A DNA stretch of 64,000 nt from CAVSWT01 sp963782985 (GTDB lineage: Bacteria > Bacteroidota > Ignavibacteria > Ignavibacteriales > Ignavibacteriaceae), in assembly GCA_963782985.1 (NCBI GenBank), contig CAWALU010000018.1, positions 1 through 64,000 on the forward strand. Direction: 5' to 3'. Below are positions 44,129 through 53,232 of the stretch, piece after piece. Within the stretch, counting starts at the first letter, position 1. Every line of letters starts with the position of its first letter. Made by a program: the position numbers and the translations under genes. The notes beneath the pieces are model-generated. The model was not told the origin of the DNA and made no database searches. It saw only the letters and a list, made by a program, of their open reading frames with translations.

Positions 44129-47100
44129 ATGAAATTTCAGTCGTCAACTTTCCGCCGGATAATTTTAAGTTTAACTTTTTTCATCCCCCTATTTCTGGGG
44201 AGCGTTTTTCAAAATAAATCTGAAGAAGACTACAGATTTTATCTTTCTAACTACACAACCTTTTCGCCGGGTACTAATGTAACGGTTAATCTTTATTCCT
44301 ATTATAGAAAATGGGGAAGCCGGGACTTCAAATTAAAGCTGCTTAAAATAGACGACCCAATAAGTTTTTTTAGTAAGATTGATAATTCAAACTCCCATTA
44401 CCAATTTGATATTTGGGGAAAAGATAAAGAAGTTCTTTTAAAATATACGTCCGTTGTTAAGGACTGGAATAAAAGATTTTACACTTCAGCTAATAATTAT
44501 AACAATCAAAATTTAGAAGTCGGCAAAATTAAAGACCCTGGCATTTATATACTTCAGGCAATTTCAGAAAACCAGGATGCGGTTGAAAAAAGTCAAGTTG
44601 CTTATTGCGGAATAGTTGTTTCTGATATGGCGATGATTTATAAATCAAGTAAAAATCAATTGCTGGCTTTTGCGGCAAATTCAAAAACCGGCGAGTTTGC
44701 TGAAGACGTCCAATTTATGCTTTACAATAAAGGCAGGCTGACAGAAAAGAAAAATACAAATGATGACGACTTAGTAATATTTAATATAGCTAAAGACAGT
44801 TCGTCGAATAATAAAGATATGAATAATGGACAATCGAATTTGTTAATTGCAAAAACTAAAGACGAAATAATTGTAAACAATCCTTACCTTTATTTAGGAA
44901 ATGGAAATCAAAAAAATTATTCCGTTTATGTTTACACTAATCAACCTGTTTACCGTCCTTCGCAGGAAGTTTTTTTCAAAGCGATTATCCGCAGTAAAAA
45001 CAGCAACGAGTTAAAAAATGTTCCTTTTGAAAATTTCACTGTAACTATAAATTCTCCCAAAAATAAAGAAGTATTTTCCAAAGAATTGAGGACTAATGAA
45101 TTTGGCGCTATTGCCTCCAGTTTTATTTTAGATGAAGAAGCGGACTTGGGCGAGTATTCAATTCAAGTATCCAACAGCAGCATGAATTATTTCGGTTCAT
45201 TCAGCGTGGAAGAATATAAAAAACCGGAATATCTTGTAACCGTAAAAACCGACAAATCTCAATACGCTGCCGGGGATAAAATATCCGGCAAAGTTTCCGC
45301 TGATTATTATTTTGGCTCGCCCGTAACAACTGGATCCGTAAATATTAGAATTTACAAACAGCCGTATTGGCGACCTTGGTGGTATTGGTCGGAATATTCC
45401 TGGTTCTATAAATCTTTTTATAAAGGATATAATTGGGGATACGGAAATCAGCAGCAAATTTTTACAACCGAAGGAAAGTTAAACAGCGGCGGGGAGTTTG
45501 AATTTGATTATTTAATTGAGGATAAAATTGACGGCGATTTTACTTATATAATTTCCGCTGAAGTTACCGATAATTCAAGAAGAGCAATTTCAGGCTCGGC
45601 GCAGACTTATGTTACGCGGGGCAGTTTTACTATTTCAACTTCGCCCGAAAAATATTTTTATGAAAAAGGAAAGAAGATAAAACTGAGGGTTAATGCTTCC
45701 GACTTTTCCGACAAACCAATTCAGACCGATTTTAAAATTGAAATTAACTATCCCGATACAAAAAATGGAAACAATTATAAACGTTCGGATAAAAAAGAAA
45801 CGCTTCACGGCTCAACTGATAAATTTGGAAAAGCGGTTGTTGAGTTTATTCCCGAATATTCTTTCACCGGAAATTTTTATTACACCGTTTCAGCAAAAGA
45901 TGAAAAAGGCAGAGAAATAAACGCAAGCAGTTCTTTTTTTGTGGGAGATAAAGAGCGCTATTATTATTGGCGTAACAACAGCGGTTTGGAAATTATAACC
46001 GATAAAGATTCCTATGAAAAAGGCGATACATTAACCGCCTACATTTTTGGCCCCAAAGAAAAAACTGACGTGCTTTTAACTTACGAGACTGATGTTTTTT
46101 TGAAATATAAAAAATACCGCGTTGGCGAAAATGGAATTGAGTTAAAAGAAATTTTAACCGATAAGTTTTCACCCAGTTTTAATATTACGGTTAATTATTT
46201 AAATGACGGACAATTTTATTCTACCAATAAATTAATTGGGGTTCTCGCTAAAGATAAATTTTTAAATATTGCCGTTACGCCTGACAAAAAAGAATACAAG
46301 CCCGGCGATAATGCTTCGTACCAAATTCTTGTAAAAGATTTTAAGGGAAATTTTGTTCCCAACACCGAACTTTCTTTGGGAATAATTGATGAAAGCATTT
46401 ACGCAATTAAAGATGAAAGCGCGCAGGATATTACAACTTTTTTTTACTCGCCGAATTATTCATACATAGCAACTTATAATTCATTAACTCAAAACAACTT
46501 TAGCGCAACCAGCCGTTACGCAACTTTTATTGATAAAAATTATTTTTCAAATGAAACAGAAGATAAAAGTGGAAACGGAAATTTATTCGGTAAAATAAAA
46601 TTTAAAGATGAGGCGAATGATTTTTCTAATCTTTATGTCATCTTAAATAAAGATAATAGATTCTACAAAGCTAAGGTTGATAAAAACGGCGGCTATGAAT
46701 TGAAGAAAATTGAAAAAGGTAAGTATGATGTTTTAGTTCAATACGGTGAATCTGGATTAGTTTTTATTGAAACTGTAAACGTAGATGATTTTACTGAGCA
46801 TGATATTAGAATAGAAAAAAACATAAATCAATTTAAGCAAGACGCTGAAGAATCGGATGTTAGTTTACAAGCTGGGAACACTGCTATCAGAGGCGGTCGT
46901 CAAAGCGAATCAAAATCAATGGATATGGCTTATGCCGTTAATGCTCCGTTAGAAAAAGATAAAAAAGAAAATTATCAGCAAGCGGAACTTCGCTCAAACT
47001 TTGTGGATGCATTAATTTGGAAGGCTAATATTGTAACTGATGCAAATGGAAAAGCAGTTGTCAATTTTAAAATGCCCGACAACCTCACCACTTGGCGCGC

Positions 47101-49207
47101 AACCGTTAGAGGAATTACCAAAAACTCTGACGTTGGTCAGCAGGTTGATAAAGTTATCACCCGTAAAAATTTATTAGTAAGAATGGAAACGCCGCGCTTT
47201 TTTAGAGAAGGCGATGAATTGGTTATTTCAACCATCGTTCATAATTATTTAAGCGAAGATAAAAAAACTAAAATTTCTTTTAGCGCTGAAAATTTAAAAT
47301 TAGTTTCTTCTGAAATAAACACAGCAGGCTATAACAGCGGCGCTAATAAAATTTCGGATTCATCGTATGAATTATCAATTAAAAAAGATTCTGAAATTAG
47401 AATTGATTGGCTCGTAAAAATTGTTGACCCCGCCGGCGAAGCTAAACTAACCGCCGAGGCTTTGACAAAAGAAGAATCCGATGCAATGGAATTGAAAGTT
47501 CCAATTCTTCCCAAAGGATTTAAAATTATTAACGGGCTGGCTGTAGATTTTTCCGATGAAAACAAAACTGAAACTTTGCAGTTTGAAATTCCAAGTGATG
47601 TTGATTTAAGAACGGCTAATTTTTCGTTTTCAATTAATCCTTCTTTAGCGGGAACAATTTTAAAAGCGCTCGATGATTTAGTCGGTTACCCTTACGGCTG
47701 CGTTGAACAAACTATGAGCCGGTTTCTTCCCACAATAATTGTGGCAAATACTTTTAGAGAAATTGACGCGCCGTTAAAAGCAAAAACTATTAAAGAGCTA
47801 CCCGATATAGCTGAAAAAGGACTGAAGCGTTTATATAATTTTCAACATTCGGATGGCGGCTGGGGCTGGTGGGAAAACGACGCTACTCATCCTTACATGA
47901 CCGCGTATGTTATTTACGGAATGGCTTTGGCGAAGCAGGCTGATTTTAAAGTTGATGAAGACGTATATCAAAAAGGAATAAATAATCTTAGAACTCAAAT
48001 TCAAAATTATAACGGTAAAGATGAGGATGCTGATAATACTACTCTCGCTTTTATGATTTACGCTCTTTCAGCTGCGCAGCAAGACAATAGCGGCGGGAAA
48101 GAATTTTTAAATGATATGATTTCAGTTCTTTTAAAAAAGAATTTAAATCCCTATTCGCTTTCACTATTAATTATAAGTCTGGAAAATTTAAATAATCATT
48201 CACTTGCGGTAAAACAAGCAGCGCGGCTAAAAGATATGGTTGAAACTGAAAACGATTTTGCGCATTGGGCTGGCAAGCAATGGCATTACAGCTGGCAGAA
48301 TGATAAAGTTCAGAGTACGGCTTTTGCGTTAAAGGCTTTGCTAGTGGTTAATCCAAATGATGATTTGATTTCAAAAGCGGTAAGATTTTTATTGATGCAG
48401 AAGAATGGATTTTCATGGCGTTCAACTCAGGAAACTGCCACTGTAATTTTCGCTTTAACGGATTATTTAAAAACCACAAATGAACTAAACCCGAATTACA
48501 CAGTTGAAGTTTTTGTAAACGATAAAAAAGTATTTGATAAATCATTAGCTAAAGAAGATATTTTTTCATCTGCTTCAACAATAAAAATAAGTGGCTTGAC
48601 GGATAAAATTTTAAATAACGGAAACAATAAAATTAAAATCGTAAAAAATGGTTCCGGCAAATTATATTTCTCAGGCGTAAATGAATTTTTCACAAAAGAT
48701 GAAAACCAACTATCAAAACAAAACGGATTTAAAATTAGACGGGAATATTATATTCTTAAACCCGAAGAAAGCAGCGGAAGAATAATTTATTTAAAACAAA
48801 AATTTAACGGGCAGGTAAACTCAGGGGAGGATTTATTTGTCAAAACTTTTGTTGAGTCAATCCGCGGAGATTTTCAATATTTTATGCTGGAAGATATGCT
48901 GCCTTCCGGTTTTGAAATAGTTAAAGATGTTGATAAATATGAAATTGAAGGTGAAGATCAATATCGAATTTTTGATAATTATTATTATCGTCCTTGGAAG
49001 TGGTTTTACGCCGACAAAGAATACCGCGATGAAAAAGTTGTATTTTTTGTTACCGACATAAACAGCAGTATGGAATTCTCATATATAATGAAGGCGCAGA
49101 TTCCCGGCGAGTACAATATAATGCCGGCTCAGGGCAGCTTAATGTACTATCCCGAAGTAAACGGCAGCAGCAAAATAATAAGCGTAACTGTAAATGATGC
49201 GAAATAA
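44129..49207 (+). CDS. Bacterial alpha-2-macroglobulin family protein
   Basis: I start at ATG 44129, since GGGAGC lies at ribosome-site spacing upstream (an earlier ATG at 44117 overlaps it). The 1692-residue protein has a signal peptide (FRRIILSLTFFIPLFLGSVF). Repeated MG-type beta domains follow with motifs VYRPSQEVFFKAIIR and EYKPGDNASYQILVKD. The thioester region GYPYGCVEQTMSRFLP keeps Cys at residue 1191 and Gln at 1194. The hallmark FRQKAIV-like FREGDELVISTIVHNYL and the thioester domain with WGWWENDATHPYMTAYV follow. Such proteins trap proteases attacking the cell. No penicillin-binding protein pbpC partner lies nearby. Residues about 411-440 hold an unusual Trp/Tyr-rich insert (see finding). 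Confidence 0.95.
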   Translation: MKFQSSTFRRIILSLTFFIPLFLGSVFQNKSEEDYRFYLSNYTTFSPGTNVTVNLYSYYRKWGSRDFKLKLLKIDDPISFFSKIDNSNSHYQFDIWGKDKEVLLKYTSVVKDWNKRFYTSANNYNNQNLEVGKIKDPGIYILQAISENQDAVEKSQVAYCGIVVSDMAMIYKSSKNQLLAFAANSKTGEFAEDVQFMLYNKGRLTEKKNTNDDDLVIFNIAKDSSSNNKDMNNGQSNLLIAKTKDEIIVNNPYLYLGNGNQKNYSVYVYTNQPVYRPSQEVFFKAIIRSKNSNELKNVPFENFTVTINSPKNKEVFSKELRTNEFGAIASSFILDEEADLGEYSIQVSNSSMNYFGSFSVEEYKKPEYLVTVKTDKSQYAAGDKISGKVSADYYFGSPVTTGSVNIRIYKQPYWRPWWYWSEYSWFYKSFYKGYNWGYGNQQQIFTTEGKLNSGGEFEFDYLIEDKIDGDFTYIISAEVTDNSRRAISGSAQTYVTRGSFTISTSPEKYFYEKGKKIKLRVNASDFSDKPIQTDFKIEINYPDTKNGNNYKRSDKKETLHGSTDKFGKAVVEFIPEYSFTGNFYYTVSAKDEKGREINASSSFFVGDKERYYYWRNNSGLEIITDKDSYEKGDTLTAYIFGPKEKTDVLLTYETDVFLKYKKYRVGENGIELKEILTDKFSPSFNITVNYLNDGQFYSTNKLIGVLAKDKFLNIAVTPDKKEYKPGDNASYQILVKDFKGNFVPNTELSLGIIDESIYAIKDESAQDITTFFYSPNYSYIATYNSLTQNNFSATSRYATFIDKNYFSNETEDKSGNGNLFGKIKFKDEANDFSNLYVILNKDNRFYKAKVDKNGGYELKKIEKGKYDVLVQYGESGLVFIETVNVDDFTEHDIRIEKNINQFKQDAEESDVSLQAGNTAIRGGRQSESKSMDMAYAVNAPLEKDKKENYQQAELRSNFVDALIWKANIVTDANGKAVVNFKMPDNLTTWRATVRGITKNSDVGQQVDKVITRKNLLVRMETPRFFREGDELVISTIVHNYLSEDKKTKISFSAENLKLVSSEINTAGYNSGANKISDSSYELSIKKDSEIRIDWLVKIVDPAGEAKLTAEALTKEESDAMELKVPILPKGFKIINGLAVDFSDENKTETLQFEIPSDVDLRTANFSFSINPSLAGTILKALDDLVGYPYGCVEQTMSRFLPTIIVANTFREIDAPLKAKTIKELPDIAEKGLKRLYNFQHSDGGWGWWENDATHPYMTAYVIYGMALAKQADFKVDEDVYQKGINNLRTQIQNYNGKDEDADNTTLAFMIYALSAAQQDNSGGKEFLNDMISVLLKKNLNPYSLSLLIISLENLNNHSLAVKQAARLKDMVETENDFAHWAGKQWHYSWQNDKVQSTAFALKALLVVNPNDDLISKAVRFLLMQKNGFSWRSTQETATVIFALTDYLKTTNELNPNYTVEVFVNDKKVFDKSLAKEDIFSSASTIKISGLTDKILNNGNNKIKIVKNGSGKLYFSGVNEFFTKDENQLSKQNGFKIRREYYILKPEESSGRIIYLKQKFNGQVNSGEDLFVKTFVESIRGDFQYFMLEDMLPSGFEIVKDVDKYEIEGEDQYRIFDNYYYRPWKWFYADKEYRDEKVVFFVTDINSSMEFSYIMKAQIPGEYNIMPAQGSLMYYPEVNGSSKIISVTVNDAK

Positions 49208-49370
49208 GTTTTAACATAAAATATTTTTCAAATGAGAGAAGCGCAAGCTTAGTTTTTGATATTGCAGCAACGGATTTTAATTCGTTGGAAAAGAAAGCTA
49301 ATTCAGAATTAATTTCAAAAAAAATAATTAGTTTAAAGTTAAGTTTTATAAATTAATTTGAGGGGCTGCT

Positions 49371-49823
49371 ATGACAACCAAAAAAAACATAAATGATTTT
49401 TTAGCTCTGCGTAAAATTGCTGTTGTTGGCGTTTCAAATAATTCAAAAAAGTTTGGAACAATCTGTTATCATTTCTTAAAAGATAACGGCTATGAGGTTG
49501 TTCCGGTAAATGCCAAATTGAATCTGTTTGACGACCAAAAATGTTACCCGGATCTAAAATCAATTCCACAAAAAATTGACGGCGCCTTGTTAGTTATTCC
49601 GCCCGCAGAAACTGAAAAAGTTGTAGTAGAAGCGCGCGAAATAAATTTGAAAAATATTTGGATGCAGACCGGCGCGCAATCTATAAAGGCAATTAAATTT
49701 TGCGAAGAAAATGATATCAATGTAATTCACAATGAATGTATATTAATGTTTGCTGAACCCGTTAAAGGTTTTCACAAATTTCATCGAACAGTAAATAAAA
49801 TATTTGGCAAACTGCCTGCGTAA
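49371..49823 (+). CDS. CoA-binding-domain (YccU-like) protein
   Basis: The 150-residue protein has the Rossmann CoA-binding fold: RKIAVVGVSNNSKKFGTICYHFLK, YEVVPVNAKLN, DGALLVIPPAETEKVV and IWMQTGAQSIKAI. This is the stand-alone CoA-binding family, whose function is not established. The C-terminus is typical: CILMFAEPVKGFHKFHR. It lies 163 bases after the macroglobulin gene with a separate ribosome site (TGAGGGGCTGCT). Confidence 0.9.
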   Translation: MTTKKNINDFLALRKIAVVGVSNNSKKFGTICYHFLKDNGYEVVPVNAKLNLFDDQKCYPDLKSIPQKIDGALLVIPPAETEKVVVEAREINLKNIWMQTGAQSIKAIKFCEENDINVIHNECILMFAEPVKGFHKFHRTVNKIFGKLPA

Positions 49824-49939
49824 AATTTAGAGTGCAATAATACAGTTGTATCCATTATGCAAGAATGATAAGTTTATTTTTAAAAGAAGGATATATTAAT
49901 CAAAAAAACTTTAAGAGCAGATAATTAAAAAGGAAAATT

Positions 49940-50356
49940 ATGAATAAGAAAGTTTCACTCGTTTTAATTTTTATTAGCGCAATATTATTAATTGGCTGTA
50001 ATGAGTTTGCGAATTTAAATGATAAAAATGACGGAGAGAGCGGCGTTGTAAAAAAAATATTAGCAATTGACGTTGAATCTGATTTTAAAAATGATTCAAT
50101 AAACGTTGTGCTGGATGACAGCTTGTTAACTGCTCGGCGCGCTACTACCAACATTACTTTAAATGCAGCCTGGCTAAGCGGTCCCCATGAATACGCTGAA
50201 GGAAATCACAAATTGATTTTTAAGATTTTGAATCTAAATAAAAACAAATCGCTTGATTTTACTTTAACTGATACATTAACAATAAAAGTAAACTTCAACA
50301 GAACAAGCGGCGAAATTTTATTTTTAGAACATAAAGGATTGATTGTACGAAAGTAA
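49940..50356 (+). CDS. Lipoprotein of unknown function
   Basis: The 138-residue protein has a signal peptide with lipobox LIGC near residue 20. The mature part alternates polar and hydrophobic residues (INVVLDDSLLTARRATTNITL, HKLIFKILNLNKNKSLDF). It looks like a single beta-sandwich domain of the kind common in Bacteroidota lipoproteins. No family match is recognised. Confidence 0.72.
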   Translation: MNKKVSLVLIFISAILLIGCNEFANLNDKNDGESGVVKKILAIDVESDFKNDSINVVLDDSLLTARRATTNITLNAAWLSGPHEYAEGNHKLIFKILNLNKNKSLDFTLTDTLTIKVNFNRTSGEILFLEHKGLIVRK

Positions 50357-50404
50357 GTTTTCAAAAATGGTAATATTTACACAATTTTTTTATAGGGGTA
50401 ATAT

Positions 50405-50797
50405 ATGGGACTATTTTTCCGCAACCGCAAATTTATAATTTCAATATTAATTCTATTTCTTAATTTAACTTTCAATGGATGTTTTTCGTTAAGAGAAACT
50501 TCAGTTGAAAATAATCAGCCAATAAAAATTTATAAGATAATTACCAACGATGATGAAACAATTAGTTTTGAAAACAGCAGAAGAGGTTATGCGGTCTTAT
50601 CAAATAAAATTATAACGAGTTATGAAAAGAACGGCAAACTAAAAGAGTATCCAATTTCCACCGTTAAAAAAGTATATACGGAAAAATTTGATCTTGGTAA
50701 AACAATCTTTGCTTCGCTTTGGATTGGACTAGGGGTGATGGTAGCTATTTCTCTTATTATTATACTAACGGTACCGGAAGGTTTAAAAGTTGGATAG
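50405..50797 (+). CDS. Lipoprotein with C-terminal membrane helix, unknown
   Basis: The 130-residue protein has a signal peptide with a lipobox-like FNGC at about residue 26 and a predicted C-terminal transmembrane segment (IFASLWIGLGVMVAISLIIIL). The middle part IYKIITNDDETISFENSRRGYAVLSNKI is beta-rich. It follows the preceding lipoprotein by 48 bases. A membrane-embedded lipoprotein of unknown role; no family recognised. Confidence 0.7.
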   Translation: MGLFFRNRKFIISILILFLNLTFNGCFSLRETSVENNQPIKIYKIITNDDETISFENSRRGYAVLSNKIITSYEKNGKLKEYPISTVKKVYTEKFDLGKTIFASLWIGLGVMVAISLIIILTVPEGLKVG

Positions 50798-50843
50798 AAA
50801 TAAATTATGCATCATGTAAGGATTATTTCTTTAAATATTTCCT

Positions 50844-51590
50844 TTAAAAAATCCCCAAAAGTTTTATTGCAATTATGAAGATTGCTACAATCAAAAACAT
50901 TCTTATAAACTTTTCACCTTTTTTAACTGAAAGTTTTGCCCCCCACCATCCGCCAATCATATTGCCCGCGGCTAAACCAAGACCCAAAAACCAATTTACA
51001 TTTTTTGAAATAATAAATATTAAGAGCGCCGGAATTGTATAAACGAAAACGATAAAAACTTTATGCATGTTGGTGTTTACAAGATTCAACTTCATTAAAT
51101 ATTTTAAAGCCGCCATAATAATAAAACCAACGCCTACTTGAATGAAGCCGCCGTAAAATCCAATAAAAATCATTGCGGTGTAAGTCTGCCAGCTAATTTT
51201 GTGCGAAGTATTTATTGCTAAAGTTTTTTTTGCGGGAATAATCATTGTGATAATTATTCCAATCATAATCACGGCTAATATTTTTTGGAATAATTCATCG
51301 CCGATTTTAATGGCGAGCAGCGCGCCTAAAATTGAACCGGGCAAAGTGAGCAGGGATAGCTTCAAACTAATATCAAACTGCTTAAAATTTTCTTGTTTAA
51401 AAGAATAAATGGCGGATAAATTTTGGAGCATAATTGCAATTCGGTTTGTGCCGTTAGCGACTGCAGAATCCAAGCCTAAAAATATTAATGCGGGAAGGCT
51501 TAATGTTGAACCGCCGCCCGCGGTAACATTCATAAAGCCGGCTACTAAACCGACTCCGAAGAGAATTAATATTGAAAGATAATCTGGCAA
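50844..51590 (-). CDS. TauE/SafE-family permease
   Basis: The 248-residue protein has eight hydrophobic segments with the TauE/SafE duplication: FGVGLVAGFMNVTAGGGSTLSLPALIFLG near the start, ANGTNRIAIMLQN, GFYGGFIQVGVGFIIMAALK, and a closing AAGNMIGGWWGAKLSVKKGEKFIR. The family exports or takes up sulfite, sulfonates and organic acids. The substrate is not evident. It follows the YtxH gene by 12 bases on the same strand. Confidence 0.93.
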   Translation of the reverse strand: MPDYLSILILFGVGLVAGFMNVTAGGGSTLSLPALIFLGLDSAVANGTNRIAIMLQNLSAIYSFKQENFKQFDISLKLSLLTLPGSILGALLAIKIGDELFQKILAVIMIGIIITMIIPAKKTLAINTSHKISWQTYTAMIFIGFYGGFIQVGVGFIIMAALKYLMKLNLVNTNMHKVFIVFVYTIPALLIFIISKNVNWFLGLGLAAGNMIGGWWGAKLSVKKGEKFIRMFLIVAIFIIAIKLLGIF

Positions 51591-51602
51591 AAATATTCTT
51601 TA

Positions 51603-52073
51603 TTAATTATTTCTTCTGCGCATACTTAAATGCTTGGGCGAAACTTCATCTTCAAATTCTTCTAAATTAATTTTATCTTCTTCTGAAAATTTATCGGCTA
51701 AATTTCTATTGCCGTTGCGATTTTTATTTTTATAGCTGTACACTGCTGAAAACACGGCGGCTTTTAAACTGCTGATTTCATTTTCAATTCTTTCAATTGG
51801 CGAAGCATAACCGCCGAAAGAAAAACTTTTAACTCTATCAAAAAGCCCTGCGGCTTTATTAATTAAATTTTCGCCTTTGTTTTTTGCTTCCAACAGAACT
51901 TCATTGCCGATATCTGAGGCGTAGGTTTGCAGGGCGTCGGCCTTTTCAATTATATCTCCTCTTAATTCTCTTCCGCTTTTAGGCGCAAGTAAAAAAGTTA
52001 TAACGCTCCCCGCCACTCCTCCGATTAAAAATGCAAGTAAAGTGTTTGTCGAATTTTGATTTTCATTTTTCAT
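51603..52073 (-). CDS. YtxH-domain protein
   Basis: The 156-residue protein has an N-terminal membrane segment and the YtxH glycine motif LLAFLIGGVAGSVITFLLAPKSGRELR, followed by a long helix (ADALQTYASDIGNEVLLEAKNKGENLI). A C-terminal charged helix with EEDKINLEEFEDE follows. YtxH proteins are small stress-associated membrane proteins. The gene lies upstream of the TauE/SafE gene on the same strand. Confidence 0.88.
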   Translation of the reverse strand: MKNENQNSTNTLLAFLIGGVAGSVITFLLAPKSGRELRGDIIEKADALQTYASDIGNEVLLEAKNKGENLINKAAGLFDRVKSFSFGGYASPIERIENEISSLKAAVFSAVYSYKNKNRNGNRNLADKFSEEDKINLEEFEDEVSPKHLSMRRRNN

Positions 52074-52337
52074 TTGTATCTCCTAAAAAAAGAAGCGTGA
52101 TCATTTATTTTTTAACATTCGTGATAATGTTATGATAATAAAATTAATTAGTCAAATTTTTTGAATGTATAAGTAAAACACATCATAAATATAATTAATT
52201 TTAATTTTGCTATTGAGTTAAAGAAAATTTATTACTTATATTCTTTTTGAATTCTGCTAAGCTCTTTTCCGCATTCAATTTTAAAGGCAAACTTTTTAAT
52301 AAGTTCTCTTTCTCAAAAGTATAGGCTTCTAATTAAA

Positions 52338-52751
52338 ATGAAAAAAGCCGAAGTTAAAAAAACTAAAACTGAAACACTTAATAATACAAACTTTGATGTG
52401 TATGTTGATTTTATTTTTGACGACGGTTTGTTCTTCATCTTAATTAAAAATTATAGCGACAATCCGGTTTTTAATGTAAGCGTAAAGTTCAATAAAAAAA
52501 TTACAGGCGTAAGCGGTTTAAAGGAAATAACTTCAATTAATCTTTTTAGAAATATTGAATTTCTTCCCCCTAAAAAAGAGATAAAAACTTTTTTAGATTC
52601 CAGCGAGTCTTTTTTTAGAAGAAAACAGCCGACAAAAATTGTTACCGAAATAATTTTTAATGACGTTCAAAATCATCAGCACAAAATTATTATTAAACAC
52701 GATTTAGAAATTTATAGAGATATAGGCTATGCCTTTAAAACAAAAAATTAA
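52338..52751 (+). CDS. Unknown protein upstream of tube gene
   Basis: The 137-residue protein has a lysine-rich N-terminus and a beta-rich body: VYVDFIFDDGLFFILIKNYSDNPVFNVSVKFNKKI, then FLPPKKEIKTFLDSSESFF and TEIIFNDVQNHQHKIII. The pattern is of a single beta-sandwich, similar to phage or injection-system capping proteins only in a general way; no match is recognised. It ends 28 bases before the tube-protein gene on the same strand, so it may be a partner or chaperone. No signal peptide. Confidence 0.7.
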   Translation: MKKAEVKKTKTETLNNTNFDVYVDFIFDDGLFFILIKNYSDNPVFNVSVKFNKKITGVSGLKEITSINLFRNIEFLPPKKEIKTFLDSSESFFRRKQPTKIVTEIIFNDVQNHQHKIIIKHDLEIYRDIGYAFKTKN

Positions 52752-52779
52752 AAGTAATAAAACAACATAAGGTAAAACT

Positions 52780-53211
52780 ATGGCAAACTTTCCATTAGTT
52801 TCGTTTCATTTTCAAGTTCAGTGGGGAGGAGAGAGAATTGGTTTTTCTGAAGTTTCCGGTTTGGATATGCAGACCGATGTTATTGAATACCGCGAAGGGG
52901 CGAGTCCCGTTTATTCAACTATTAAAATTCCCGGCTTGCAAAAATTTCCAAATATAATTTTGAAGCGCGGAATTGTTAAAAGCGATAATCAATTTTTTGA
53001 GTGGTGGAACTCAATAAAATTAAACTCGGTTGAAAGGCGCGATATTGTAATTTCACTGCTGAATGAAAATCATGAACCGGTTTTAAATTGGAAAGTTATA
53101 AATGCTTTCCCGGTAAAAATTGAAAGCAGCACTTTAAAAGCTTCGGGTAATGAGGTGGCTATTGAAACTTTAGAAATTTGTCATGAAGGGATAACGATTG
53201 AAAATGATTAG
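52780..53211 (+). CDS. Contractile-tail tube protein (T4 gp19-like / eCIS tube family)
   Basis: The 143-residue protein has the gp19-like tube fold: FPLVSFHFQVQWGGERIGFSEVSGL, then EYREGASPVYSTIKIPGLQKFPNIILKRGIV, FEWWNSIKLNSVERRDIVISLLNE, WKVINAFPVKIESSTLKASGNEVAIETLEICHEG. All these are characteristic of the conserved phage tail region/tube proteins used by phages and extracellular contractile injection systems. It would polymerise as hexameric rings into a tube. Here no sheath, baseplate, spike, ATPase or lysis genes lie nearby. Its neighbours are an unknown protein 28 bases upstream and a FecR-like regulator 21 bases downstream. Confidence 0.88.
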   Translation: MANFPLVSFHFQVQWGGERIGFSEVSGLDMQTDVIEYREGASPVYSTIKIPGLQKFPNIILKRGIVKSDNQFFEWWNSIKLNSVERRDIVISLLNENHEPVLNWKVINAFPVKIESSTLKASGNEVAIETLEICHEGITIEND

Positions 53212-53232
53212 CGGAAAAATTATTTGGAGTAA

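Noticed and set aside
52780..53211. Prophage or complete injection system
   Set aside because: Only the tube protein is recognisable; no capsid, terminase, sheath, baseplate or lysis gene lies in the window.
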